DNA from: Flavobacteriales bacterium
Lineage (GTDB): Bacteria; Bacteroidota; Bacteroidia; Flavobacteriales; Flavobacteriaceae
Assembly: GCA_027067965.1 (NCBI GenBank)
Contig: JAMOUV010000010.1
Span: 62,001 to 126,000, forward strand
Reading direction: 5' to 3'
DNA length: 64,000 nt
Within the stretch, counting starts at the first letter, position 1; each line of letters begins with the position of its first letter. Of the stretch, positions 29,915-37,588 are shown in pieces. Under the pieces are notes generated by a model. It searched no databases and was not told where the DNA came from. It worked only from the letters and a program-made list of their open reading frames with translations. Made by a program: the position numbers and the translations under genes.

Positions 29915-30412
29915 ATGAAAGAGATTATTGAAAAAATATCATCATATAATTTATTCAATTATTTGTTTCCCGGTGTATTGTATGTCATCATATTGAATAA
30001 AATTACATCATATAATTTAATTCAGGATAATTTATTTATGGGTGCCTTTTTCTATTATTTCATAGGTTTAGTTGTTAGTAGAATAGGTTCATTATTAATT
30101 GAGCCCATATTGAAAAAGATAGTCGAATTTTCTAATTATTCTGATTTTATTATGGCGTCAAAAAAAGATGAAAAAATTGAATTACTTTCAGAAACCAATA
30201 ATATGTATAGAACTCTTATTGCTTTATTTATTATAATTTTAATTTCCAAAATCTTTAACCTTTTATCAAAACAATACAATTATCTAAATATATTATTACC
30301 CTATCTACTCTTTATTGTTTTGATAATAATATTCATTTTCTCATTTAAAAAACAGACCAGATACATAGTTAAAAGAGTTAATCATCAAAAACAAAAAAAT
30401 AAGATAGTATGA
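29915..30412 (+). CDS. Cassette 4a: small membrane protein
   Basis: A 165-residue protein with about four hydrophobic segments (near residues 12-30, 40-60, 103-122 and 125-145) and a basic C-terminus. No family is recognised. The ATG is 27 bp after the cassette boundary. Its 3' end overlaps the next ATG by four bases (ATGA), so the two proteins are probably made together. Confidence 0.65.
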   Translation: MKEIIEKISSYNLFNYLFPGVLYVIILNKITSYNLIQDNLFMGAFFYYFIGLVVSRIGSLLIEPILKKIVEFSNYSDFIMASKKDEKIELLSETNNMYRTLIALFIIILISKIFNLLSKQYNYLNILLPYLLFIVLIIIFIFSFKKQTRYIVKRVNHQKQKNKIV

Positions 30413-31299
30413 GTAAAGTTAAATCTTTTTCAGTTGGCAATGGTGATATGTTTTATATTAAACATAATTCCGATAATTTCACAACAATAGATTGCTGTTT
30501 ATCAGATGACAACAAAGAAAAAATTGTTAATGAATTAAAAAAAGAGTCGAAATATAAAAATATTAGACGATTCATTTCTACTCATCCAGATGAAGACCAT
30601 ATACAGAAACTCGATTATTTAGATGAAAAGATGCCAATCGTAAATTTTTATTGTGTAAAAAATGAAGCTAATAAATCGGACATAACACCAGGTTTCAAAA
30701 AATACTGTGAACTACGCGATTCGGATAAGGCATTTTATGTTTCAAAAGGCTGTGAAAGAAAGTGGATGAATATATCTGATGAAACAAGAGGAGCCGCAGG
30801 AATAAATTTCCAATGGCCTATAACTGATAATCCTGACTATAAAGAAGCTTTGATTAAAGCAAAAAAAGGAGAAAGCCCAAATAATATTTCACCAATTTTC
30901 ACCTATAAGTTAGAAAATGGTGCTCATTTTATTTGGATGGGAGACCTTGAAAATGAGTTTATGGAAAAAATTAAAAATGAAATTGAATTACCGTCAATCA
31001 ATATATTGTTTGCGCCACATCACGGACGTAAAAGCGGAAAAGTCCCAAAAGAGTGGATGGAACAAATGAATCCAAATATTGTGATTATGGGTGAGGCCCC
31101 CTCAAAAAATCTTGATTACGCAGCATATAATAATTATAATAAAATTACACAAAATTCAGCGGGAGATATTGTTTTTGATTGCATAGGAAGTAAAATTCAC
31201 ATTTATGTCTCAAATGAAAACTATTCAGTTGATTTTTTAGAAAATGATAATTTGCCACATAAATATGATTGTTATTATTTGGGAACTTTGTATATATAA
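30409..31299 (+). CDS. Cassette 4b: metallo-beta-lactamase-fold hydrolase (ComEC/Rec2-like)
   Basis: A 296-residue MBL-fold protein. The metal motif STHPDEDHI (about residues 58-66) fits HxDxDH in a slightly altered form. GDLEN (about 181) supplies the conserved Asp, and APHHGRKSG (about 202) the next His. This set is typical of the ComEC/Rec2-type branch, often nucleases. There is no signal peptide. It is translationally coupled to the membrane protein upstream; the pair forms cassette 4. Its role is unknown. Confidence 0.75.
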   Translation: MSKVKSFSVGNGDMFYIKHNSDNFTTIDCCLSDDNKEKIVNELKKESKYKNIRRFISTHPDEDHIQKLDYLDEKMPIVNFYCVKNEANKSDITPGFKKYCELRDSDKAFYVSKGCERKWMNISDETRGAAGINFQWPITDNPDYKEALIKAKKGESPNNISPIFTYKLENGAHFIWMGDLENEFMEKIKNEIELPSINILFAPHHGRKSGKVPKEWMEQMNPNIVIMGEAPSKNLDYAAYNNYNKITQNSAGDIVFDCIGSKIHIYVSNENYSVDFLENDNLPHKYDCYYLGTLYI

Positions 31300-31305
31300 A
31301 AACGA

Positions 31306-31507
31306 AGCGCCAACACAGTATATAGCTCATAGCGGTTAAGTACTTAATTCAAAGGCAGTTGCGTATTTGCCCGCAAATTTCAAAGAATTTTGCAAATCGG
31401 AAAAAATTAAATTATGCAAAATTCTTTGAATTTTGCTACCTTTGTGCAGTTGGGAAAGGTAAGTGCGGAAAAATCCGCTACGAGCCATATACGAAACCGT
31501 TGTATGC
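31306..31507 (+). repeat. attC-like site D (end of cassette 4) and terminal half-site
   Basis: R'' AGCGCCAAC (31306-31314) complements the start of cassette 4 (29888-29896) over nine of nine bases. Spacer ACA, L'' GTATATAGCTCATAGCGG, L' CCGCTACGAGCCATATAC, spacer GAAACC and R' GTTGTATGC (31499-31507). TACCTTTG lies at 31437-31444. No GCATACAAC partner was found downstream, so the last half-site may be the original attI right half or the start of a truncated cassette. Confidence 0.8.
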
Positions 31508-31657
31508 AACTATTTAATTTTGGAAAGAATCAAAAAACTTCCATACCCACTTTTTGGGATGCTACCCATTGATTCGGTAGGATATATAGGAATTAGAAAA
31601 AAAGATTTGGAAAATCTGAATTTTGATAACACAGTGCTTGAGTTTCAATATTTTTAA
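31504..31657 (+). pseudogene. Possible broken cassette 5 gene remnant
   Basis: ATG at 31504 opens a 22-codon frame (MQLFNFGKNQKTSIPTFWDA...). In another frame the sequence continues to 31657 (GYIGIRKKDLENLNFDNT), so a frameshift in a small gene is possible. It sits right after the terminal half-site GTTGTATGC, where a fifth cassette would start. No family is recognised. It may equally be non-coding. From 31658 to 31855 no gene is seen. Confidence 0.25.
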
Positions 31658-31855
31658 TTGACCATTTAATACGTTATTTAAAGTTATTGGAAAGCAATTA
31701 AAACCTAAAATATTTGAATGCAAAACCTCTCCCCACATATCCAAGCCCTTCCTAAACGATCCGGACACGTTGACCTTGCTGAAAGCAGCAAAATGAATAG
31801 ATATGTTTTATACAAAAAGGATGCTCATTTACTTTTAAACCAATTATAAAAAAAC

Positions 31856-31923
31856 TTTCGGCTCATTCAAATTGTTTATTCGGCTCATTTTTGTAGGTTT
31901 TTGAGCCGAAAAGCGTATATTTG
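31856..31923 (+). promoter_or_regulatory. Promoter and repeated operator-like elements of fic gene
   Basis: TTCGGCTCATT occurs twice in direct orientation (from 31857 and 31879). Its inverse TGAGCCGAAA occurs at 31902-31911, just before TATATTTG (31916-31923), a perfect -7 box. TTG at 31891-31893 lies 22 bp upstream. The three copies around the promoter suggest binding by a regulator, perhaps the winged-helix domain of the Fic protein itself, which is inference. Confidence 0.55.
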
Positions 31924-31941
31924 TGAGCGGAAAGTCCCGTA

Positions 31942-32976
31942 ATGGATATTGAAAAACAAATATTGAACTACCTTAAAAGCCATCCGGACAGTTCTTCCAA
32001 ACAGATTTTGAATCATTTGGAAGAAAAGAAAAGCATTGCCACGGTTAAACGCGCCTTGTCAAAACTTGTTTCCAAAAATTTGGTGACCGTAACCGGTAAA
32101 GGAAAATCTACACGATATAAACTTTCGCCTTTTTACAACTTATTTGAAAATATCCCTGTGGAAAAATATTTCGAAAAAGAAATCGACGAGCGCTTCATAA
32201 GGAAAGATTTCCATTATGAATTACTGCGAGATATTTTACCCGAAGTGAATTTATTTACCGAAGAAGAATTAAAAAAACTATCCGAACTCCAAGATGAATT
32301 TACCCGAAACGTTTCCCAATTAAATGATTTTCAATACAAAAAAGAATTGGAACGCTTGGCCATTGATTTGAGTTGGAAATCGTCTCAGATTGAAGGTAAT
32401 ACGTATTCCTTATTGGAAACCGAAAAATTATTGAAAGAAAAACAAACGGCACAGGGCAAGACCAAAGAAGAGGCCGTCATGTTACTAAATCACAAAGAAG
32501 CCATTGATTTCATCATCGAAAATCCGGATTATTTGTATCCCCTTTCCGTATCCAAAATAGAAGACATTCATAGCATATTGACCAAAGAACTCCGGGTGGA
32601 AAGGAATATACGCAAACAAAGGGTAGGTATTTCGGGAACCAATTATAGACCGCCGGGAAATGAATTTCAAATAAAGGAGGCACTGTCTTTAATGTGCGAC
32701 TTAATTAATCACAAAGAAAATGTTTTTGAAAAAGCGCTTTTGGCGCTCGTATTGATTTCATATATTCAACCCTTTACCGACGGAAACAAAAGAACGGCTC
32801 GTATTGTAAGCAATGCTATTTTGATGTTTCATCGTTATTGTCCCGTTTCATTTAGGACCGTAGATAGTATAGATTATAAAAAAGCCATGTTATTGTTTTA
32901 TGAACAAAACAACTTGACGGCATTCAAAAAAATTTTTATGGAACAATTTGAATTTGCCGTAAAAACTTATTTTTAG
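31942..32976 (+). CDS. Fic family protein with N-terminal winged helix; altered catalytic motif
   Basis: A 344-residue protein. Residues 1-65 form a winged-helix DNA-binding domain (KSHPDSSSKQILNHLEE, ATVKRALSKLV). A Fic domain follows. Its inhibitory helix motif SSQIEG (S-x-x-x-E-G) is near 150, a flap segment GISGTNYRPPG near 235, and the core motif IQPFTDGNKRTAR near 277. In canonical Fic enzymes this motif begins with the catalytic His (HPFxxGN); here it is Gln, so AMP transfer may be lost or changed. It stands directly after the cassette array but is outside it. Confidence 0.82.
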   Translation: MDIEKQILNYLKSHPDSSSKQILNHLEEKKSIATVKRALSKLVSKNLVTVTGKGKSTRYKLSPFYNLFENIPVEKYFEKEIDERFIRKDFHYELLRDILPEVNLFTEEELKKLSELQDEFTRNVSQLNDFQYKKELERLAIDLSWKSSQIEGNTYSLLETEKLLKEKQTAQGKTKEEAVMLLNHKEAIDFIIENPDYLYPLSVSKIEDIHSILTKELRVERNIRKQRVGISGTNYRPPGNEFQIKEALSLMCDLINHKENVFEKALLALVLISYIQPFTDGNKRTARIVSNAILMFHRYCPVSFRTVDSIDYKKAMLLFYEQNNLTAFKKIFMEQFEFAVKTYF

Positions 32977-33563
32977 AAAAGATAAACCACGGAAAAGTGA
33001 CGGAGTTCACGGAGATTTTTTCACTGTAAACAAGGAATGTGGTTCAAAAAAGAGATCCATCGCCGCTACGCTTACCTCTCGCGCAGCATCTCAAATCCGA
33101 ATGATGAATAGTGTCAACCCTCGGGATGACTCACATTATTATTTTGCTCTATTACCTACTTCAGAACACGAATTTTCATTCTCCATAAGAGTCTATGACT
33201 GTGAAAACGGTTTAACATGCATACAGAGATTCCTCACATTTGTTCGTCCACAGGTCGGCACGACTCATGTAGAGACCCCCGTGGGGGAATGACATAGATA
33301 ATTTATTGATTTAGTGAATGTGAAGATTAAAGTTAAAGTGTTAATTCAACGGTTACATCCGCCTCAGACGGACACGGCGGTTTAACAACTATTCTCCCTC
33401 AATATAAAACCCCGAAACGCTCAACGCCCCTTCCCCTAGCCCGGACATGAGGTCGTCCAAAGCGATTTTGTTTATCCGGGTAAATAAAAACGGGTTAAAA
33501 AATTTGCTCCGGGAGGATGGCGCGATGAGTTGGGTATCTATTTAAAATCATCCATACCTTCAA
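32977..33563. other. Intergenic region with degenerate repeats and a possible gene remnant
   Basis: No intact gene is supported. GGTCGGCACGACTC (33253-33266) followed by AGAG and a C5/G5 hairpin recurs in diverged form at 52943-52981. On the minus strand a frame from about 33546 to 33392 reads LDDLMSGLGEGALSVSGF without a proper start, perhaps the 3' end of a lost gene. The frame at 33101-33292 looks spurious. Confidence 0.4.
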
Positions 33564-34340
33564 TTATGCTTCCTTTAAGATTCCCCGTTTTTTGAACCAT
33601 TCTTCCAATATGCGGTTAAATTCTTCGGGGCGTTCCATCATGGGGGCATGGCCGGATTTGTCAATCCAGTATAAATCGGAATCGGGAAGCAGGCGATGAA
33701 ATTCTTCGGCTACTTCGGGCGGGGTCACCACATCTTGCTTGCCCCAAATCAAACAGACGGGCATCTTCAAACGGTGAAGATCCTTAGCCATATTATGCCG
33801 GATGGCACTTTTGGCCAATGACAAAGTGCGCAATATTTTTCTCCGGTTATTCACTATGCGAAAAACTTCGTCCACCAGTTCTTTGGTAGCCATTTTGGGG
33901 TCATGAAATACCTCTTGGGTCTTTTTCCGGATGTATTCGTAATTTTTTCGCTGCGGGTAGGTTTCTCCGAAACCTTTTTCATACAATCCACTGCTTCCGG
34001 TTAATATCATGGCTTTTACGTGGTCGCCGTGAAGGTTCGCATAATAAAGCGAAACATGACCGCCAAGCGAATTGCCCAATAAGATTGGGTTTTTGATATC
34101 TTTGTATTTAATAAATTCATGAAGGTATTTGGAAAAACCTTTGATATTGGTTTTTAACAAAGGAAAAGTGTAAACGGGAAGTTCGGGCATATAAATCTTA
34201 AACCTGTCTTTAAAATGATCGATCACTTGATTGAAATTGCTCAATCCTCCCATTATTCCATGCAGGATAATTAGAGGTTGTCCCTCTCCGATTTCCAAAT
34301 ATTTAAAGCCGTTTTCTTCCTTAATTACTGCCGACCACAT
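33564..34340 (-). CDS. Alpha/beta hydrolase
   Basis: A 258-residue hydrolase when started at the ATG ending at 34340. The longer frame from 34397 would run through a good promoter. LHGIMGG gives the oxyanion hole (about 28), GNSLGG the nucleophile elbow (about 93), WGKQDVVTPP the acid, and SGHAPMMERP the catalytic His (about 238). This is the BioH/MhpC-like fold; esterase, C-C hydrolase or dehalogenase-like activities are possible. It diverges from the ABC permease gene across a 69-bp gap. Confidence 0.8.
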   Translation of the reverse strand: MWSAVIKEENGFKYLEIGEGQPLIILHGIMGGLSNFNQVIDHFKDRFKIYMPELPVYTFPLLKTNIKGFSKYLHEFIKYKDIKNPILLGNSLGGHVSLYYANLHGDHVKAMILTGSSGLYEKGFGETYPQRKNYEYIRKKTQEVFHDPKMATKELVDEVFRIVNNRRKILRTLSLAKSAIRHNMAKDLHRLKMPVCLIWGKQDVVTPPEVAEEFHRLLPDSDLYWIDKSGHAPMMERPEEFNRILEEWFKKRGILKEA

Positions 34341-34369
34341 ATGCAATGAAATATGTTTTGGTTCAATGG

Positions 34370-34398
34370 CAAAAATATAATTATTTTTATATTTCAAA
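34370..34398 (-). promoter_or_regulatory. Promoter of alpha/beta hydrolase
   Basis: The minus strand has TTTTG (34394-34398) and TATTTTTG (34377-34370) separated by 17 bp, fitting the Bacteroidota TTG/TAnnTTTG pattern. Its position supports the downstream start at 34340. Confidence 0.5.
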
Positions 34399-34409
34399 AT
34401 TTTAAATTT

Positions 34410-35894
34410 ATGGGCTTTTCCTATCTCGATTTTTTATCCTTGAAATTCAAAAAATTCTGGCGTTCTAAAAATTTTTCCAAAAAACTTTTTTTCAAACTAT
34501 TATTATTAATTGGTTATACATTTTTTGTTTTGGAAATTGTATTACTGGGATTGTTGGCTTATTTCCTCATCAAAGAACAATTTCCCGATTCGGATTATTT
34601 TGTCAAACTCAACGAATATATTTACATCTTTTTAGTTTTATCTTTTTCTTTCATTATGGCCGCCAATGCATTCTCGCCCGAGGAAGTCAAGCCCTTGATG
34701 ATTTTGCCTGTAAGTAAAAAACGCATTATTCTTTATTCGTTGATAAACAACCTTTTAAGTCCTGTTTTCTTAATTCTCTCTCTTTGGGTATTATTGGTCG
34801 GGGCGGTATATATTTATCACGGTTATTCCGCATTTCATATACTATTATGGATGATTGCCTTATGGATTACGTTGTTGATATTTAATTTGATGGCCTGGCT
34901 CAATGAGCGTTCAGCTTGGATGGGACTTTTGTTTTCCTTATCCTTAATAGGGGTTTTGGCAAGTATTAAAATAGCTCCGCAATGGTTTAAACCGGTGGGG
35001 CGTTTTTATTACGGAATTTATCAAGCCAATTGGATTTATTTTCTGCTTTTGGTTTTGGGCGGAGCAGGTGCGGTCTATGCCATTTACCGGTATATGCGCA
35101 AGAATTTTTATTTGGACGGCAAATTAAAATCCAAATCGAAAGGAAAAATGCAGGGTGCCGGTTTGTATTTTGCGGATAATTTCGGCAAAACCGGGGCATT
35201 TATTCAAAACGATATTCGCTTGATTTTACGAAACACCCGTGCTAAAATGATTCTGCAATCTTCCCTCTTTTTCTTAATATTTGCCGCCTTTATTTATTAT
35301 GCGCCTATTTACAAGGATAATGAATTTATGTATGTATTTACCGCCATTTCGATTTCGGCAATTTTTCTGTTGAACTTCGGAAGTTTTGTGCCGGCTTGGG
35401 ATAGTGAGTATTTTAAGTTGCTGATGAGCCAAAGCATCAGTTATCGCGATTATCTCGAAGCCAAATGGTGGCTTATGGCCGTATCGGTGGGTATTATGAC
35501 TCTTCTTTCTCTTCCTTTTTTGTATTTCGGATGGGATATTTACAAGATGATCCTTGCTTTTGCCGTTTTTAATGCCGGTATGAATATTTATATCGTTTTG
35601 CTTACGGGACTGTTAAACACCACCCGCATGAAACTTAACGAAAAGGTTTCCGCTTTTAGTGGCGGACAAGGTTTTAACGGCCGGATGATGCTCCTTTCTT
35701 TTATTCGGTTTGCCGTGCCTTTACTTTTATATTTCGGGTTGCGTAAATTTTTCGACTACGATACGACTTTATTAATAATTGCCGGATTAGGCATCCTCGG
35801 GTTTCTTTTAAAAAATTATTTTATGAAAGCATTAACCCGGTTATACATCAAACGAAAATATATTATGATTGAAGCATTTTCAGAACAAGAATAA
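34410..35894 (+). CDS. ABC transporter permease (DUF5687-like)
   Basis: A 494-residue integral membrane protein with about 12 hydrophobic helices and a basic N-terminus (MGFSYLDFLSLKFKKFWRSK). The start at 34410 is preferred over 34353 because the extra residues overlap the opposite promoter and look non-family. The sequence resembles DUF5687 membrane proteins of Bacteroidota. The ATPase gene follows 13 bp after the stop, which supports an ABC exporter. Substrate unknown. Confidence 0.78.
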   Translation: MGFSYLDFLSLKFKKFWRSKNFSKKLFFKLLLLIGYTFFVLEIVLLGLLAYFLIKEQFPDSDYFVKLNEYIYIFLVLSFSFIMAANAFSPEEVKPLMILPVSKKRIILYSLINNLLSPVFLILSLWVLLVGAVYIYHGYSAFHILLWMIALWITLLIFNLMAWLNERSAWMGLLFSLSLIGVLASIKIAPQWFKPVGRFYYGIYQANWIYFLLLVLGGAGAVYAIYRYMRKNFYLDGKLKSKSKGKMQGAGLYFADNFGKTGAFIQNDIRLILRNTRAKMILQSSLFFLIFAAFIYYAPIYKDNEFMYVFTAISISAIFLLNFGSFVPAWDSEYFKLLMSQSISYRDYLEAKWWLMAVSVGIMTLLSLPFLYFGWDIYKMILAFAVFNAGMNIYIVLLTGLLNTTRMKLNEKVSAFSGGQGFNGRMMLLSFIRFAVPLLLYFGLRKFFDYDTTLLIIAGLGILGFLLKNYFMKALTRLYIKRKYIMIEAFSEQE

Positions 35895-35907
35895 AAACAA
35901 AAAAATT

Positions 35908-36615
35908 ATGGTACAAATCAAAGACCTTCAAAAAACATACGGAGATTTCACGTTATATATCAACGATTTACACATACCGAAAGGAGAAAGTTTCGGCTTG
36001 GTCGGAAATAACGGTGCCGGAAAAACCACGCTTTTTAATTTGATATTGGATTTAATACGACCCGATAAAGGAAAAGTGTATATTAACGGTATTCCCGTCA
36101 ACGAAAGCGAAGAATGGAAAAAATATACTTCCGCCTTTTTGGATGAAAGTTTTCTTATTCCTTATCTCACACCCGAAGAATATTTCGAATTTTTGGCCAA
36201 ATTAAGGCATGTGCCAAAAGAAGATATGGAAAAGATTTTGGAGCGCTTTAAAAACTTTTTCGGCGGCGAAATATTAGGGAAGAAAAAATTAATCCGCGAC
36301 CTTTCCAAAGGGAATCAAAAAAAGACCGGCATTGCAGGCGCTTTTATCGGGATGGCTCCGCTTATTGTATTGGATGAACCTTTTGCCAACCTCGACCCTT
36401 CCAGTCAAATCAAATTGAAACGCTTACTCAATGATTTCCGAAAAGACGATATTACTTTTCTTATCTCCAGCCATAACCTGGAACATATTACCGACGTCAC
36501 CGACCGCATTGTGATCCTGGACGAAGGAAAGGTCAAAAAAGACTTGCAAGTAAACCGGGATACGCTGCAAGAACTCATTCAATTTTTCGAAGAACAAATC
36601 ACCAATGAAATTTAG
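35908..36615 (+). CDS. ABC transporter ATP-binding protein
   Basis: A 235-residue ATPase when started at ATG 35908 (MVQIKDLQKTYGDF). Walker A is GNNGAGKTT (about 32). The signature is degenerate, LSKGNQKKTG. Walker B is LIVLDEPFANLD, and the H-loop is SSHNLEH. The motif set is that of DRA/CcmA-type exporters. It pairs with the membrane protein upstream, and its 3' end overlaps the GSCFA gene by 11 bp. Confidence 0.88.
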   Translation: MVQIKDLQKTYGDFTLYINDLHIPKGESFGLVGNNGAGKTTLFNLILDLIRPDKGKVYINGIPVNESEEWKKYTSAFLDESFLIPYLTPEEYFEFLAKLRHVPKEDMEKILERFKNFFGGEILGKKKLIRDLSKGNQKKTGIAGAFIGMAPLIVLDEPFANLDPSSQIKLKRLLNDFRKDDITFLISSHNLEHITDVTDRIVILDEGKVKKDLQVNRDTLQELIQFFEEQITNEI

Positions 36616-37561
36616 AACCGAAATAAAGCCCCATTCTCCCTCTTTCCTTATCCGCAGTCAAGATCGGATTCTGACATCCGGCTCATGCTTTACCGTGCAT
36701 ATCGGAAATTTTTTGAAAGATCATTTTTTTAATATCAAAGTAAACCCTTTCGGGACCCTTTTCAATCCGCATTCGATATGGCAACTCATTAAACGGGTAA
36801 AAGACGGGCGGGTGTTTGAAGAAAAAGATATTTTTTTTCATGACGGCCAATGGAAAAGTTTTGATTTATATTCTCATTTTAACCGGGAAACCAAAAAGGA
36901 TTTTCTCCATGACATCAATCTGCTCCTGCAAGAAGTACATGATTTTCTCACTGCCACGGACTTGTTAATTATTACTTACGGGACCGCTCAAGTTTTTATT
37001 GAAAAACAATCCGGGCAAATAGTGGCCAATTGTCATAAAATTCCTGCCAAACACTTCGAAAAAAGGATGTTATCCGCCTCCGAAATCGATGATTATACCG
37101 AAAAAATCTACCGGGCGAGTAAGGCAATGAATCCAAGCATGAAATTTATTTTTTCCGTCAGCCCGGTTCGCTATTTGCAAGACGGTATGCTCGCCAATTC
37201 CCAAAGCAAAGCAAGACTGCTGGATGCATTGATCGACTTCACGAACCGGCATCCCTCTGACACTTATTACTTTCCGGCTTTTGAAATTTTCTCGGACGAT
37301 TTGCGCGATTATCGTTTTTATGCGTCCGATTTAATCCATCCCGGCGAACAAGGTATTCGTTATACTACCGAAATATTTACGGATTTATTTTTTGATAAAA
37401 ACGGGAAACAAATGCTTCGAGAAACCGAAAAATTGCGAAAAATGATGCAACATCGTTTTTTTGATGAAAACTCGGAGGAAACACTAAAATTTCAAGAAAA
37501 AACTCGAAATAAAATAAATGAATTGAAACAAAAATTTCCCGGTTTGCTATTTCCGGAGTGA
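36605..37561 (+). CDS. GSCFA domain protein
   Basis: A 318-residue protein with the family-naming motif near the N-terminus: TSGSCFTVHIGNFL (about residues 22-35), followed by NPFGTLFNPHSI. The domain has an SGNH-hydrolase-like fold; the Ser of GSCF and the late DLIHPGEQG (about 245) would form its active site. It is probably an esterase or O-acyltransferase acting on an unknown substrate. It overlaps the ATPase gene, so it is likely co-transcribed with the exporter. Confidence 0.85.
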   Translation: MKFRTEIKPHSPSFLIRSQDRILTSGSCFTVHIGNFLKDHFFNIKVNPFGTLFNPHSIWQLIKRVKDGRVFEEKDIFFHDGQWKSFDLYSHFNRETKKDFLHDINLLLQEVHDFLTATDLLIITYGTAQVFIEKQSGQIVANCHKIPAKHFEKRMLSASEIDDYTEKIYRASKAMNPSMKFIFSVSPVRYLQDGMLANSQSKARLLDALIDFTNRHPSDTYYFPAFEIFSDDLRDYRFYASDLIHPGEQGIRYTTEIFTDLFFDKNGKQMLRETEKLRKMMQHRFFDENSEETLKFQEKTRNKINELKQKFPGLLFPE

Positions 37562-37588
37562 TTTTTTTTAAAAATCAACCCCTTAAGG

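Larger units (their letters stand above)
23953..31507 (+). mobile_element. Integron-like cassette array with associated recombinase
   Basis: A recombinase gene, an attI-like junction (25108-25160) and four cassettes: 25151-26525, 26526-27733, 27734-29887 and 29888-31498. All genes point the same way, and every cassette ends in a ~202-bp attC-like repeat (A-D). The first 9-10 bases of each cassette equal the reverse complement of the box at the start of its own terminal repeat. The block is clearly more AT-rich than its surroundings. A final half-site GTTGTATGC (31499-31507) closes the array. Boundaries and mechanism are inference from the sequence pattern. Confidence 0.8.

Noticed and set aside
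29915-31299. Calling cassette 4 a defined phage-defence system
   Set aside because: The domain pair suggests it but I cannot match it to a named system from the sequence alone.
23953-31507. Classical integron with IntI and attC
   Set aside because: The recombinase lacks the IntI insertion, boxes such as GTTGTGC and GTTGGCG do not fit GTTRRRY, and the gene is upstream in the same orientation as the cassettes.
26333-31507. CRISPR array or simple satellite
   Set aside because: Only four ~202-bp repeats, 1.0-2.0 kb apart, with genes between them and asymmetric internal structure.
31463-31657. 64-residue frame beginning in site D
   Set aside because: It starts within the conserved repeat and has no recognisable family; kept only as a possible remnant after 31504.
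33101-33292. 63-residue frame in the gap after fic
   Set aside because: Covers degenerate repeat sequence, and the composition is not protein-like for this genome.
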